Shown: piece after piece, positions 1-8,151 of the stretch
Layout of the letters: each line of letters begins with the position of its first letter
Numbering within the stretch: position 1 is the first letter of the stretch
Source: JACKII01 sp965202745
Lineage (GTDB): Bacteria > Pseudomonadota > Alphaproteobacteria > Bin95
Length of the DNA: 64,000 nucleotides
Direction of reading: 5' to 3'
Assembly (NCBI GenBank): GCA_965202745.1
Contig: CBDBCB010000019.1
Span: 310,001-374,000, forward strand
The notes under the pieces: model-generated
Seen by the model: the letters and a program-made list of their open reading frames with translations, nothing else
Told to the model about the DNA's origin: nothing
The model's database searches: none
Position numbers and translations under genes: made by a program

Positions 1-1099
1 GGAAGGCGATGGTCGGCGTAGAATCGTTGGTCACATTGTCGTTGTTGGAGAAGCCACTGTCGGAGGTGACAACCAAATCCACCGCGGCCCGGCCGAACAC
101 CACATAGCTGTTGGTGCCGAACCTTTCTCCAACGAGCAGGTCATCCAGGCCGTCGCCATTGAGGTCGCCTACGCCGCTGACCTGCCCGCCGCTGGTAATG
201 GCGAAGCCGCCGATCCCGGCGTCCACGTCGGAGATTTCAACGACCTGTCCGCTTAAACTCTGTCTTCCAAAAATGACATGGCTGGACGCCCCCTCGCTAC
301 CGACGATTACGTCGTCGAAGCCGTCGCCGTCGACATCCCCCGCCGCGCTGACAAAAGTGCCAGCACGATCGTACGCCGCCGCGCCATTCCAGGTGACCCC
401 GCCGGTGCCAGACTCCAGGGCGGAGAGCTCGACCGCCGCACCATCGCTCTTGCCATAAACGATGAAAGCAGCGCTGGAAGAAAGCCCGTTCGGATCGTCG
501 CCAGGCGCGCCGACAATCAAATCGTCGAGACCGTCGCCGTTGACGTCGCCCGCCCCGCCCACCGACCAACCGGCCACATCCTGTTGAGAAACGCCGCGGA
601 TGACGAATCCGCCCGTACCAGCATCCACGTTGGAAAGTTCGACCGCAGCCGAATTGTCTGTCCTTCCGAAAATCACGAAGCTCGCGCCGGAGGCAATGGC
701 GTTCGGTGAGTCGCCCCTGGCTCCAACGATCAGATCATCCAGCCCGTCGCCATTGACGTCGCCTGCATTGCTGATCGAATAGCCGAACTCGTCGAATGCC
801 GAGACGCCGTTGATGACGAAGCCGCCGATGCCCGCTGCCACGTCCGACACCTGGACCGGCGCCAGAAACTTCGGCTTCACCAGCGTCGGCGCATAGGCGG
901 CTCTTGCCTCTGCGCTGAACGGGCGGGCGGCAATGGCCGGATGCAGCGCGAAACTCTCCGCATCCTGCCCGCCGACCAGGCCCTTGGTGCCCGTCACCCG
1001 GCAGCCCGTAGCCTCCGCCAGCGCCGCCAGCAGCGCCTGGCCTTCCCGGCCATCAGCGACATGGCAGGCGGTCAGTGCTATCATACCGTCTTTGGCCAT
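1..1099 (-). CDS. FG-GAP repeat surface protein, 3' end outside window
   Basis: The frame is open from an ATG at 1099 to the left edge, giving 366 codons. Residues 1-45 (ALTACHVADGREGQ..., ALAEATG) look like the C-terminal end of a DUF4347 domain. Four FG-GAP calcium-binding loops of the form DVNGDGLDDLIVGA follow, starting near residues 113, 184, 254 and 311, each followed by a VIFGR-type strand. The last visible residues (SDSGFSNNDNVTNDSTP) match the start of a bacterial Ig-like domain. This is the architecture of large secreted adhesins of alphaproteobacteria. GGTGGAG lies just before the ATG, but a full DUF4347 domain would need about 100 more residues, and an in-frame stop lies upstream, so the gene may have lost its 5' end. 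Confidence 0.8.
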   Translation of the reverse strand, partial: MAKDGMIALTACHVADGREGQALLAALAEATGCRVTGTKGLVGGQDAESFALHPAIAARPFSAEARAAYAPTLVKPKFLAPVQVSDVAAGIGGFVINGVSAFDEFGYSISNAGDVNGDGLDDLIVGARGDSPNAIASGASFVIFGRTDNSAAVELSNVDAGTGGFVIRGVSQQDVAGWSVGGAGDVNGDGLDDLIVGAPGDDPNGLSSSAAFIVYGKSDGAAVELSALESGTGGVTWNGAAAYDRAGTFVSAAGDVDGDGFDDVIVGSEGASSHVIFGRQSLSGQVVEISDVDAGIGGFAITSGGQVSGVGDLNGDGLDDLLVGERFGTNSYVVFGRAAVDLVVTSDSGFSNNDNVTNDSTPTIAF

Positions 1100-1240
1100 C
1101 GCTCCACCAATCAAGGAGCAAAAAATTCAACTATTAGTATATTTTATGTCAATTTTAGCGTCCATAAGCTGCTATTTGAGGTGTTGTTCTTGTGGTCAAA
1201 CACAATCCGCAGCACACTTCCTTCGACAAGAGGAGCAGAC

Positions 1241-1852
1241 ATGCAGATCGACCCGAACACTCTGTCCAATGCGGAAGCCTATAAGCTGTTAACGGGTATG
1301 GTAGTGCCGCGGCCGATAGCCTGGGTAACGTCAGTGTCCGAGAGCGGACTTATCAATGCGGCGCCGTTCAGCGCGTTCACCTTTGTCTCCAACAAGCCGC
1401 CCATGGTCGGTATCAGCGTTGGGCGGTTCCAGGGCGGCTTCAAGGACACGGCGCGCAACATCCGCGAAAGCAAGGAGTTTGTCGTCAATATCGCCGACAC
1501 GCCCATGCTGCACCAACTGCATATGTCCTCGGCTGAATATCCGCCGGACGTCAGCGAAGTCTCGGAGCTGAATATAGACCTTGCACCGTCCGCGGAGATC
1601 GGTACGCCGCGGATCGCAAAGGCTCCCGTGTCAATGGAATGCCGTCTGCACCAGATCCTGGAATTCGGCGAGTTGAAGTCGAACTTCTATGTGGGCGAGG
1701 TCGTCCTGTTCCATGTCCGCGACGGACTTGCCGTCGACGGCAAGATCGATACAAAAGTCCTGGACCCAATCGCCCGGCTAGGCGGCCCCAACTACGTGGA
1801 CCTGGGGGATATTGTGACGATGCCAACCGTCCCCGTCACCGTAAACAAGTAG
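1241..1852 (+). CDS. flavin reductase family protein (FMN-binding split barrel)
   Basis: This 203-residue protein matches the flavin reductase-like family that reduces FMN or FAD with NAD(P)H for partner monooxygenases. Visible hallmarks are the N-terminal VVPRPIAWVTSVSESG strand, the NAAPFSAFTFVSNKPPMV segment and the KDTARNIRESKEFVVNIA region. The ATG at 1241 is chosen because AGGAG sits six bases upstream and the product then has family length; the same frame is open further upstream without family resemblance. It stands divergent from the FG-GAP gene and convergent with the Mo-hydroxylase operon. An LLM flavin monooxygenase lies 4 kb away, so it could supply reduced flavin to that enzyme, which is inference. 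Confidence 0.85.
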   Translation: MQIDPNTLSNAEAYKLLTGMVVPRPIAWVTSVSESGLINAAPFSAFTFVSNKPPMVGISVGRFQGGFKDTARNIRESKEFVVNIADTPMLHQLHMSSAEYPPDVSEVSELNIDLAPSAEIGTPRIAKAPVSMECRLHQILEFGELKSNFYVGEVVLFHVRDGLAVDGKIDTKVLDPIARLGGPNYVDLGDIVTMPTVPVTVNK

Positions 1853-1856
1853 TACC

Positions 1857-1877
1857 GCTAGCGTTTCGATCAGACCA
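1857..1877. repeat. fragment of dispersed intergenic repeat
   Basis: The 21 bases between the flavin reductase stop and the hydroxylase stop (core TTTCGATCAGACCA) nearly match the end of the repeat at 59591-59680 and, on the other strand, the start of the element at 36164-36285. Only one end is present, so this is at best a remnant. Confidence 0.35.
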
Positions 1878-4800
1878 TTAGCGCTCTTCGCCCAGGCAGC
1901 GCTGAACCGCCCGCTCGGTCAGGTTTACCAGCAGGTTCGTCTTGTGACTGTTCCCCGATAAAGGCAGCGCGCCATGGACAGCCAGCGCCGCCGCCAACCG
2001 GACGGAAGCGGCGGAGAGGTCGCCGCTCAGCAATGCGTTCTCGGTCGCCCTCGCCCGCACGGGTAGAGGGGCAACCGCGCCAAGATTGATACGGGCATCC
2101 GCCAGTTTACCTCCCCGCCATGTCAGCACGGCGGCGACGGAAGCATCGGCAAAATCGCCATCCCAACCGGCTGACTTCTCATAAATCTGGTTTTGCTCGC
2201 CGCGGGGGAATGGCACCTCCACCGCGAGGATAATCTCGGTTGGCTTGACGACCGTTTCACCGGACCAGACGTAAAAATCCGCCATATCCACCCGCCGGGT
2301 CCCCGCGGCAGAGGCGATCACCACTTTTGCGTCCAATGCGGCAAGAATGGGCGCGGCGTCGGCGACGCAGGGAGCGGCGCACCGGCCCGCCCCCATGATC
2401 GAATGATGGCGGCTGTCGCCCAGCACCGCATAACACGGGCAAGACGCGCCGCCTGCCTTGTAGCATTGCGCGCCGCTGCGGAAGAACCAGCACCGTTTTT
2501 CCTGGCTCAGGTCGCCGGCGATTGTGGCCACATTGCGGATTTGTCTTGTCGCGATCTTCGCAAACCCATCACACAGCATCGGATGCACGGCGCGGATATC
2601 GTCCCGCTCAACAATCTCTGAAATCGTGGTGGCGGCACCAATATTAAGGCACTCGCTGTTGGCCTGAATGCCGCGCAACTCTGATAGACCGGCTATATCG
2701 ATCAGCACGTCAGGGTCATAGATTCCCTGGCGCATCCCGACCTGCAAATCGGTGCCGCCGGCAATCACTTTCGCTGTCTGCCCCGGCTTAGCCAGGTGCC
2801 GCAGCGCATCGGACAGATCGTCTGGGCGGACATAGTCATAGTTGAGCTTCGGCTTCCGCTTGCGCCCTACCTTGGCGCCCAGTTTGCGCAAGCCCGGAAA
2901 CAGCACATTCGGATAGAGCGACCGCGCGGTCGCCACCTCCAGGTTATAGGGCCGCCTCCATGGCTTCAGCGCCAGCGGCTTGTCCTTGTTCCTTGCCGAC
3001 AAAATATCGGCTGCGGTGATGGGGAGCTTCGTAAAGCGGGTCCCGGTTGCGTGGGCGACCGCGTTGGCAATGGCAGCCGGTGTCGGACAGATGGAGTGCT
3101 CGCCGCCGGCCTTTGCGCCATAGGGCCCGGTCGGGTCGTCAGTCTCGATAAAGACCGTCTCTATCTCGGGCGTATCCTTGATGCGGGGCGCTTTGTAGGT
3201 AATGAGCGACGCGTTCACGGGCGCGCCCTGGTCGAACACCAACTGCTCGCGCAGCGCCATGCCGATGCCCTGTACGATGCCACCATGCATCTGGCCGTCC
3301 AGCGCGAGCGGGTTAATCACGCGGCCAATGTCCTGGACAACCACGACCTTCAACACGGTGACATGGCCGGTCTCCGGATTGACCTCAACCTCCACCGCCT
3401 GTGCACCGAAGCCATAGGTCGCTGCGTAGTGACCGTATCCGGTCGAGGGATCAGGCCGCGGCAGGTCGATGTTGTGCCGGTCCTCGACCCGGAATGGGCC
3501 TTCCAGATCGGCGATTTCGGCAAGCGTCAAGCGGCGCTCGTTGTCGTCCTTGTAGCCCGCAACACCGTCTTCAAAGGTGATGTCTTCCGCCGACACCTGC
3601 CAACGCCGCGCCAGCCGGGCCTTAACCTTCGCGCGGAAGGCCCTGGCAGTCTTGATCGCGGCATTGCCGGTCACGAAGGTCACGCGGGAGGCGGCGCTGC
3701 CTAGGTCCGGCGGCGTCTCGTCCGTATCCATGTGGATGACGTCAATCAGGTCCGGATCGATGCCCAACTCCTCCGCCACGAACTGGCCCATCACCGTGTT
3801 CTGGGAGGTACCACAGTCGGCAGATTGCGCGCCTACGCGCAAACGCCCGTCGGCAAACAGGTCAATCGCAACTTCGGCAAAATTGCCCTCTGCATAGAGC
3901 ACACCGACGCTGGGGTTGATCATCCCGGAAAAACCAATGCCGCGGTTGGGCGGCATGCTGTTTTTCTTCTCCTCCCAGCCGATGCGGCGGCCCGCTTCAG
4001 CCAGGCACTCCGCGAGGGCGCAGGTGCCGATGTTCCACCCCATGGGCGTGTGGTCACCCGGTCTGTTGGCGATGGAAATGCGGTATTCCAGCTTGTCCCG
4101 GCCCAACCGTTCCGCGGTCTGGTCGATCTGGCTCTCGATTGCCCAGATGATCTGCGGCGCACCCATGCCGCGGTAGGAGCCGCCGGAGACCTTGTTGGTA
4201 TAAACCAGCTTGCCGTCAAAGCCCGCCGCGCCGACGCGGTACAGGTTGCAGGTTCGCTGGCGAACGCCGGAGATATAGGCGGGCCCCATATGCGTATAGG
4301 CGCCGTTGTCGACCCAGAATTCCGTGTGCCTCGCGAGCAGTGTGCCGTCTGCGGCGACGGCGGTACGAACCCGCATTTTCTTGGCATGGTCCGACTTGCC
4401 GCTCAGGAACTCTTCCTGCCGGTTGAGGGTGATCTTGACCGGACATCCCGCCTTCATCGCCAGCATGGCGGCAATCGCGATGGGTTCCGGTGCCTGCGAC
4501 TTCCCGCCAAAACCGCCGCCGATCACGACCGACAGAATATGGACCTTCTCTAGCGGCAGTTCGAGAACATGCGAAATTTCCTTGCGCACAAAGAACGGGG
4601 CCTGGGTCGGCGCCCAAAGCCAAAGGTCGCCGCCATCCGCATCGAAACGCGCGACGACGCCGTTCGTCTCCATGCAGACCGGCGCGACGTGGCCGTGCAC
4701 GAACGTCTCGTCAAACACGTGAGCAGCATTCGCAAAACCTTGGTCCACCGGGCCGAACTTTGCCACACTCACCTGCGCCACGTTCGGCGGCAGGTTCGGC

Positions 4801-5246
4801 TTTTGGTGGAGGACAGGCGCGTTTCCGGCCAGCGCAGACGGCACATCGAAGGCCGGTTTCAATACCTCGTAGTCAACTTTGATCGCCGACAGCGCGGCCA
4901 CGGCCTCCGCCTGGGTCCGGGCGGCGACAGCTGCGACTTCCTCGCCGGTGAACCGCACCACGTCCCGGGCCATGGCGTACCGGTCCGCAAAGGCCGGGCC
5001 TGCATTGATGTATTGCAGCTCGGCAAAGTCTTGACCGGATATGGCGGCAGCAACACCGGGCATCGCCAGCGCACCCGATACGTCCACCGACCTTATCCGG
5101 GCGTGGGGGTGCGGGCTGCGCAGGATCGCACCAAACAGCATTCCGGGCAGCGTCACATCATGGGTATAGACAGCGCGGCCGCTGACTTTGTCCGGCCCCT
5201 CAATCTGGGGACGGGGCTGACCAATGATACGGTATTCAGCATTCAT
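1878..5246 (-). CDS. fused molybdopterin-binding and FAD-binding subunit of a xanthine dehydrogenase family hydroxylase
   Basis: The 1122-residue protein joins two subunits that are usually separate. Residues 1 to about 790 form the molybdopterin subunit: hammerhead domain at the N-terminus, GGGFGGK near 243-249, and GAKAGGEHSICPTPAAIANAV with the expected catalytic glutamate. From about residue 800 a PCMH-type FAD domain follows (VIAGGTDLQVGMRQG, TRQIRNVATIAGDL). The FAD domain has a cysteine-rich insert (CWFFRSGAQCYKAGG, CPC, GRCAAPC) like FAD subunits that carry an extra Fe-S cluster loop. The start overlaps the stop of the upstream 2Fe-2S gene by 11 bases, so the pair is translationally coupled and forms one enzyme. 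Such enzymes hydroxylate N-heterocycles or aldehydes; the substrate cannot be read from sequence. Confidence 0.9.
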   Translation of the reverse strand: MNAEYRIIGQPRPQIEGPDKVSGRAVYTHDVTLPGMLFGAILRSPHPHARIRSVDVSGALAMPGVAAAISGQDFAELQYINAGPAFADRYAMARDVVRFTGEEVAAVAARTQAEAVAALSAIKVDYEVLKPAFDVPSALAGNAPVLHQKPNLPPNVAQVSVAKFGPVDQGFANAAHVFDETFVHGHVAPVCMETNGVVARFDADGGDLWLWAPTQAPFFVRKEISHVLELPLEKVHILSVVIGGGFGGKSQAPEPIAIAAMLAMKAGCPVKITLNRQEEFLSGKSDHAKKMRVRTAVAADGTLLARHTEFWVDNGAYTHMGPAYISGVRQRTCNLYRVGAAGFDGKLVYTNKVSGGSYRGMGAPQIIWAIESQIDQTAERLGRDKLEYRISIANRPGDHTPMGWNIGTCALAECLAEAGRRIGWEEKKNSMPPNRGIGFSGMINPSVGVLYAEGNFAEVAIDLFADGRLRVGAQSADCGTSQNTVMGQFVAEELGIDPDLIDVIHMDTDETPPDLGSAASRVTFVTGNAAIKTARAFRAKVKARLARRWQVSAEDITFEDGVAGYKDDNERRLTLAEIADLEGPFRVEDRHNIDLPRPDPSTGYGHYAATYGFGAQAVEVEVNPETGHVTVLKVVVVQDIGRVINPLALDGQMHGGIVQGIGMALREQLVFDQGAPVNASLITYKAPRIKDTPEIETVFIETDDPTGPYGAKAGGEHSICPTPAAIANAVAHATGTRFTKLPITAADILSARNKDKPLALKPWRRPYNLEVATARSLYPNVLFPGLRKLGAKVGRKRKPKLNYDYVRPDDLSDALRHLAKPGQTAKVIAGGTDLQVGMRQGIYDPDVLIDIAGLSELRGIQANSECLNIGAATTISEIVERDDIRAVHPMLCDGFAKIATRQIRNVATIAGDLSQEKRCWFFRSGAQCYKAGGASCPCYAVLGDSRHHSIMGAGRCAAPCVADAAPILAALDAKVVIASAAGTRRVDMADFYVWSGETVVKPTEIILAVEVPFPRGEQNQIYEKSAGWDGDFADASVAAVLTWRGGKLADARINLGAVAPLPVRARATENALLSGDLSAASVRLAAALAVHGALPLSGNSHKTNLLVNLTERAVQRCLGEER

Positions 5247-5709
5247 GCAACCCCTCCCGAACGATTTCCTGAATGGCTTCCAGTAGCTTCACGTAACCGG
5301 AGCACCGGCAGAGGTTCCCCTGAAGCGCCGCCTTGATTGCGGCATCGCCGGGCCGCGGCGTTTCCCGCAACAGCGCAACTACCGACATAACGATGCCCGG
5401 CGTGCAGAACCCGCATTGGAACGCGCCGCGCTCCACCAGTTTTTGCTGGACCGGATGCAGATCGTCTGGCGGGCCGAGGCTTTCTATCGTCTCAATCCGC
5501 CTGCCATACGCCCGGCCAAGTGGCACGAGGCAGGCGCAGACCGCACGGTCATCCATGATCACTGTGCAGGCTCCGCATTCGCCATTACCGCAGCCGACCT
5601 TCGTGCCCCGCAGCCCGAGTTCCTCCCGCAGAAAGATGGCGAGCGGCGTCGCGGGGTCACCCTCTGTCTCCACTGGCTGGCCGTTTACCTGAAACGCAAT
5701 GGATGCCAA
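5236..5709 (-). CDS. 2Fe-2S subunit of xanthine dehydrogenase family hydroxylase (CoxS type)
   Basis: The 157-residue electron-transfer subunit has both expected clusters: a plant-type ferredoxin motif GCGNGECGACTV with a following CAC, and the helical-bundle motif QCGFCTPGIVM with GNLCRCSGY. It passes electrons from the Mo site to FAD in the partner encoded directly downstream. The stop overlaps that partner's start by 11 bases. The LLM oxidoreductase gene lies next in the same direction, 6 bases upstream of this start, which indicates one transcript. Confidence 0.92.
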   Translation of the reverse strand: MASIAFQVNGQPVETEGDPATPLAIFLREELGLRGTKVGCGNGECGACTVIMDDRAVCACLVPLGRAYGRRIETIESLGPPDDLHPVQQKLVERGAFQCGFCTPGIVMSVVALLRETPRPGDAAIKAALQGNLCRCSGYVKLLEAIQEIVREGLHEC

Positions 5710-5715
5710 CGGTCT

Positions 5716-6729
5716 TCAGGCTCCAACCAACGGCGTGACGTCCTGGATCAGGCGTCGAAGGTTAGTCTCGAAATCATACTGGCCTGCAAGCGCCACCGGC
5801 ATGCGGAAACCCATCGTGTTGACACCCACACCCGCCAATGCCTCGATCCGCGCCGCGATGTGGTCGGGCGGTCCGGAGATGGAGAAGCGGTCGACTATAT
5901 CGTCCGGAATAAACCCTTCTGGCAGGGCGGCCGACGGGTCGAACTTGGCGGCGCGGATACCGGCGAAATGCGCCTGGTTCACACCCATCAGGTCACGCGT
6001 CGCCCGGTGCATGCCGTTAATTGCCGAACCGATGACGGGCCTGCGCAGGTGCTCCACAACGGCTGCCCGGTCGTCGGCGACTATGGTTGCACACCAGGCA
6101 ACGATGGAGATGTCAGCGATATCCCGGCCCTGGCTGCGCGAGCCCTCCGCGATCCACTCGACCACCTGCGCCATGGCCTCCGGCGCGACAACGTCGCCGA
6201 CAATAACGCCATCGGCATAGGCCCCAGCAGCCCGGAACACGTCGCGGTGGGTGGTAGCAACATAGATCGGTACGCTCGGCGGGTTCTTGATCTCCAATCC
6301 GACATCGTCCAGCGAGAAAACGCTGTTGCTGATGGTGACCTTCTCCCCGGCGAACAGCGCGCGCAAAGTCCGCAGCGTGTCGATGAGCGTGTCCGTAAAC
6401 GGGCCGGTGGGCGCGCCGACACGGTCGCGAATGCGCCGTTTCTCGCCAGCGCCCAGGCCAAGGATAAACCGTCTGCCAGTCAGGTCCGCCAACGCAACGG
6501 CAGCCCGGGCAATCTGCATCGGATGGCGCTGGAAGTGGTTGGTGATGCCAACGCCCAGCGAGATGTCCTTGGTCCGTGTTGCAAGGTAGGAGAGCGCGAC
6601 GAATGGGTCGTACATGAAGCCCTGGTCCGGCGACCAGGCGAGGTCGTAACCCCACTCTTCCGCACGGGCGATTGTGTCGCCGAAACCGGAAAGCGGTGCC
6701 GACGGAACGAGTGAAAAGCTATAGCGCAT
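5716..6729 (-). CDS. LLM class flavin-dependent oxidoreductase
   Basis: The 337-residue protein has the luciferase-like monooxygenase fold: an N-terminal strand MRYSFSLVPSAPLSGFGDTI, then AEEWGYDLAWSPDQ, the conserved TRTKDISLGVGITN segment, and GRRFILGLGAGEK. Such enzymes use FMN or F420 to oxidise small substrates. The ATG at 6729 is preferred because the upstream gene stops at 6737, leaving a 7-base gap, and the extra upstream residues in frame look unrelated. It sits between the DUF1177 gene and the Mo-hydroxylase 2Fe-2S gene in a tight operon. Confidence 0.87.
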   Translation of the reverse strand: MRYSFSLVPSAPLSGFGDTIARAEEWGYDLAWSPDQGFMYDPFVALSYLATRTKDISLGVGITNHFQRHPMQIARAAVALADLTGRRFILGLGAGEKRRIRDRVGAPTGPFTDTLIDTLRTLRALFAGEKVTISNSVFSLDDVGLEIKNPPSVPIYVATTHRDVFRAAGAYADGVIVGDVVAPEAMAQVVEWIAEGSRSQGRDIADISIVAWCATIVADDRAAVVEHLRRPVIGSAINGMHRATRDLMGVNQAHFAGIRAAKFDPSAALPEGFIPDDIVDRFSISGPPDHIAARIEALAGVGVNTMGFRMPVALAGQYDFETNLRRLIQDVTPLVGA

Positions 6730-6736
6730 CAGTCGG

Positions 6737-7669
6737 TCAACCGATCCGGTCAAGGCGCTGCCAACCGCGCAACGCGCCAAACGACTTCAGCATGCCTTCG
6801 AAATCACTCTGATAATGGAAGTGATAGTCGCCATTGCCGAGGCCGGTCGCGACTTCCAGGCAGAAGCGGGTCGCCGACTCCAGCACCATCGGCTGTTGCG
6901 TGTTGGTTGCCGACGGATGCGTTTGCAAGGCCGTCACCAGCGGCACACCAATCACCGGCGCGGTTGAGAAGATGCTGGGCAGCACCATGCCGCAAATATG
7001 GTGCACACCCAGTTCATAAGGCGTCACGTCCTGCATGGTGATCGGGAACACGACCGGCGGCTTGCCGGTCACCATCTCCACGGCATGCAGGATCGTCTCG
7101 TGCGGCCGCAGGATGAAGCCCTCGCGGACCGGCGGCGTCACCGCAAAGCCAAGGTGAGCAGCCATTTTGTTGCTCTTGCAGGTCTCCGGCGTCAGGATCG
7201 CATCCATCCGTTCATCGACCAGACGGGGGTGTTTCTCGCTGCTGGGCAATGGTGAGACGACAAAGGGGAACGGATCATGCGGCGCGGGATGGGCCGACTG
7301 GCAGATATGGGTCGAGACCAGAACATCGCCTTGCAATTGCTGGTTCCGGTGATGCTTCCGCGCAAGGCCCAGCGCACAGGCGAGACCGACTACACAGCCA
7401 TCGGCATCGGAAGAAAGGCCGGGATACTCCCACGGCAGCCGCAAGCCACCATTCGAGCCAATAATCCCGATGGTTGGCGCGCTTCCGCCGCTGCTCTTGC
7501 CGTTCTTACCGGGGAACAGGATCTTGATGAAGTCGGTATGGCCCAGATCACTGTCGAACGGCGTGATCTCGACCGTATGCGGACCATCGGGCAGCATCGC
7601 CTTAAACTGCTCGGCGCTGTTGCGCGCATCGTCGAGAAAATCCAGAACGTCCATGATCTCGCGTAGCAT
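6737..7669 (-). CDS. DUF1177 domain-containing protein
   Basis: The 310-residue protein aligns from memory with DUF1177 over its length: MLREIMDVLDFLDDARN at the start, a GHTDFIKILFPGKNGKS segment, GLSSDADGCVVGLACAL, a VLVSTHICQSAHPAPHDPFPF stretch and a DERMDAILTPETCKSNK region. The biochemical function is unknown; the conserved Asp and His residues and DUF1177's frequent proximity to peptidases suggest a metal-dependent hydrolase, which is inference. The ATG at 7669 has AGAGG nine bases upstream; a longer GTG reading begins with non-homologous residues. It is the first gene of the operon with the LLM enzyme and the fused hydroxylase. Confidence 0.8.
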   Translation of the reverse strand: MLREIMDVLDFLDDARNSAEQFKAMLPDGPHTVEITPFDSDLGHTDFIKILFPGKNGKSSGGSAPTIGIIGSNGGLRLPWEYPGLSSDADGCVVGLACALGLARKHHRNQQLQGDVLVSTHICQSAHPAPHDPFPFVVSPLPSSEKHPRLVDERMDAILTPETCKSNKMAAHLGFAVTPPVREGFILRPHETILHAVEMVTGKPPVVFPITMQDVTPYELGVHHICGMVLPSIFSTAPVIGVPLVTALQTHPSATNTQQPMVLESATRFCLEVATGLGNGDYHFHYQSDFEGMLKSFGALRGWQRLDRIG

Positions 7670-7841
7670 TTCGTTCGCCTCTTGCGTCGGTTGGTAGATA
7701 CCCCTGATAATCCTGACGAAGCATAGCCTGCTAGGCAGGGGGCTTGCGAGTTGCAATTTTGGCATGGACGGGAATTTGTTCACATCCGGCCGGGCCTCCG
7801 GTCGGACATGAGCAGGTATAGAAGCGAAGAGGGAGACGCTC

Positions 7842-8132
7842 TTGGCCGCTTACATCATCTACGAGACGACCATCACCGACACCGCCTGGCGCGAAGAATA
7901 CGGCATCCGGGTAAAACCGCTGCTGGAGAAACATCGCGGCAAGGTTCTCGTGCGTGACAACGCGCCGGAGCGTGTCGAGGGTGACCGGAAACTGCCGACA
8001 GTCGTGATCATTATCGAGTTCCCGGATCGCGCATCCGCCAACGCATGGCGCAATGACCCCGAATATCAGCCCCTGTTGCGGTTGCGGCAGACTGGTTCGA
8101 GCGCAGAAGCAGTTTTGGTGGACGGTCTCTGA
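7842..8132 (+). CDS. DUF1330 domain-containing small protein
   Basis: The 96-residue product MAAYIIYETTITDTAWREEY... is a DUF1330 protein, a dimeric alpha-beta barrel family related to antibiotic biosynthesis monooxygenases. The conserved VVIIIEFPDRASANAWRNDPEY block is present. The start is a TTG codon with GGGAGA five to ten bases upstream, chosen because the family start MxxYxI follows directly. It is 19 bases before the M17 aminopeptidase and divergent from the DUF1177 operon, so the 170-base gap must hold promoters for both directions. Confidence 0.82.
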   Translation: MAAYIIYETTITDTAWREEYGIRVKPLLEKHRGKVLVRDNAPERVEGDRKLPTVVIIIEFPDRASANAWRNDPEYQPLLRLRQTGSSAEAVLVDGL

Positions 8133-8151
8133 GCCGCAACGGAGATAAACG

